From: Paraburkholderia sabiae
GTDB lineage: Bacteria; Pseudomonadota; Gammaproteobacteria; Burkholderiales; Burkholderiaceae
Length of the DNA stretch: 64,000 nt
NCBI RefSeq assembly: GCF_030412785.1
Contig: NZ_CP125295.1
Span: 2,604,001-2,668,000 of the forward strand
Direction of reading: 5' to 3'
Positions within the stretch are counted from its first letter, which is position 1. Every line of letters starts with the position of its first letter. Of this stretch, positions 62,771-64,000 are shown in pieces. The translations under genes were made by a program, and so were the position numbers. The notes under the pieces are model-generated. The model saw only the letters and a program-made list of their open reading frames with translations, was not told the DNA's origin and did no database searches.

Positions 62771-62993
62771 ATGTCCTCAGTTGGAAAGCAGGCGGCGCTC
62801 CAAAAGGGATCGCCGAGGAACCGTGGCTCAGACCATACGTCGGCAGGCTCATGTCCACTCTGCTTTTCGCGCCAACCGTTAGACTGCTCGTGCCGCTTAA
62901 GATTAAGGGTTTACTTCAATTTACTCTGAATGAGTGATCGCGCATCGTCGAAGGTCGCACTCGCGCAGTTTGGTGGTCAGGAGAGAGGTAGCC
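62771..62993. promoter_or_regulatory. Divergent promoter region of the OYE/GMC cluster
   Basis: 223 bases between the divergent OYE and AraC genes. AT-rich near 62900-62935, where a promoter is likely. No clear AraC direct repeat found by eye. Confidence 0.4.
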
Positions 62994-63929
62994 ATGAATG
63001 CTTCAAAGTTCAGTCTCAATGAGGTAGCTGAACTTCAACGGATGGCGTATTGGCAGGACGCCATTTACAAAAACTACCTGACAGTTGACTGCCGGAGGCT
63101 TGATCACCGGTCCTTAGCCGGCAACATTCGGGCGAGTCGAGTCGGAGGACTCGACCTGAGTGAGGTCACCTCTCCTCCTATGAGCTACCACCGCGGCCCT
63201 AACCAGATCGCAGCAGGAAACGAGCGACATTTCCTGCTTGTACTGGCGGTGGAAGGCCAGGGCATTGTTAAACAGCGAGGTAATCGCACGCTGTTCGGAC
63301 CCGGTGATATGGTCATATACGGATCGCAGGAAGCTTCTGAAATCAGCTACCCAAATGGATCCACCACCCAGGTCATCAGAATCCCAAGTTCGCTGCTGGA
63401 AGACCGGACCAGTTCAACCGACCGCATAGCTGCAAACCTCTTGGACGGGTCATCACCCGGGGGAGCGATAGCCCGTGCCCTGATTCGCGAATGCATCGCG
63501 GCAAACCTGGGTGATCATGTTGCTGACAGCCGCTTGGCCAATGGTGTACTGGAAATCCTGACAGCCGTCATAGAAAACAGTTTGCCGACGGCTAGTCTCT
63601 CAAGAGGTGCCGTTCCGCTTTCTCAAGTCAAAAAGTATGTGGAGGAGCATTTGCTTGATCCCGACCTGAGCGTCCAACAGATCGCTGTGCATAACAGCGT
63701 ATCGGTTCGAACGCTCAACCGGATGTTCGCCGCTGAAGGCACGACAGCCGTCAACTGGATCTGGACCCGGCGCCTCGCAAACAGTTACAGGCTGTTGAGC
63801 GAAGGAAAAGTCCGGCAAGTCAGCCAGGCCGCCTTTGATAGCGGGTTTAACGACCTGTCACATTTTGGCCGCGCATTCAAGAAGCGTTACGGCCGGCTCC
63901 CTCACGAAGTATTGCGAAACGCCAACTGA
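62994..63929 (+). CDS. AraC-family transcriptional regulator
   Basis: 311 residues from the ATG at 62994, GAGAGAGGT upstream. N-terminal cupin-type ligand domain (about 40-190; NRTLFGPGDMVIYGSQEAS) and C-terminal double helix-turn-helix (about 208-308; LSVQQIAVHNSVSVRTLNRM, then VSQAAFDSGFNDLSHFGRAF). The ligand domain resembles the AraC-binding-like domain of FeaR-type activators of amine or aromatic catabolism. Probably activates the divergent OYE-GMC-transporter genes. Confidence 0.87.
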   Translation: MNASKFSLNEVAELQRMAYWQDAIYKNYLTVDCRRLDHRSLAGNIRASRVGGLDLSEVTSPPMSYHRGPNQIAAGNERHFLLVLAVEGQGIVKQRGNRTLFGPGDMVIYGSQEASEISYPNGSTTQVIRIPSSLLEDRTSSTDRIAANLLDGSSPGGAIARALIRECIAANLGDHVADSRLANGVLEILTAVIENSLPTASLSRGAVPLSQVKKYVEEHLLDPDLSVQQIAVHNSVSVRTLNRMFAAEGTTAVNWIWTRRLANSYRLLSEGKVRQVSQAAFDSGFNDLSHFGRAFKKRYGRLPHEVLRNAN

Positions 63930-64000
63930 GCGAACGGAGTTCTTCGCTGGCGCCCTACATCTGACGCGCTGCAATAAGGCCTTGTGACGACTATACAGCG

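Overview
The window is GC-rich DNA with dense, overlapping operons and a heavy load of ABC transporters and GntR/LysR/AraC regulators. This suggests a soil or rhizosphere Burkholderiaceae genome, most likely Paraburkholderia, Burkholderia or Caballeronia. That assignment is by protein style and gene content only; no rRNA or other taxonomic marker is present. The window reads as accessory chromosome or megaplasmid carrying catabolic gene blocks and two kinds of mobile element.

Region 1 (1-7982). A minus-strand operon runs leftwards from about 7009: a Nudix-like protein with a broken catalytic box, a polyamine/amino-acid type ABC importer (binding protein, two permeases, ATPase), a GntR/FCD regulator, succinate-semialdehyde dehydrogenase and the start of an MFS transporter. 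A second, closely related GntR/FCD gene is divergent, and two palindromic operator candidates lie between. An IS110-family insertion sequence with strongly folded DNA in front of its transposase follows (about 8069-9151).

Region 2 (9694-18459). This holds an aspartate/asparagine block (periplasmic asparaginase, MFS transporter, LysR regulator, aspartase, YbaK-type deacylase) with two matching LysR-box candidates. A tautomerase plus a small protein follow, then a periplasmic catalase divergent from a SufR-like, cysteine-rich regulator with a perfect palindrome between them.

Region 3 (18675-38937). This is a large organosulfur-scavenging island. It has two complete sulfonate-type ABC systems, extra binding proteins, two acyl-CoA-dehydrogenase-like monooxygenases, three flavin-dependent LLM monooxygenases, a cysteine-dioxygenase-like cupin, a class II aldolase, a four-domain rhodanese and a LysR regulator. 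An ssuD fragment ends it. The likely logic is import, reductive-flavin desulfonation, then handling of released sulfur. No flavin reductase is visible.

Region 4 (39015-54063). After a small conserved-looking gene and a Na/Pi-cotransporter-like fusion, decayed cobalt/nickel-type dmeR-dmeF remnants mark the left edge of a lower-GC Tn7-like transposon. It carries TnsA, TnsB, TnsC and two tandem TniQ/TnsD-like proteins, preceded in the same direction by an unknown 319-residue protein and faced by an unknown 385-residue protein. The TnsA-like protein seems to have lost catalytic residues. The intergenic DNA contains a strongly structured, terminator-ended RNA candidate. This is the best candidate for an undescribed system.

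Region 5 (54411-64000). DoxX and LysE family membrane proteins and an arginase-family protein are followed by a minus-strand catabolic group (two old-yellow-enzyme paralogues, a GMC oxidoreductase, an MFS transporter) divergent from an AraC regulator.
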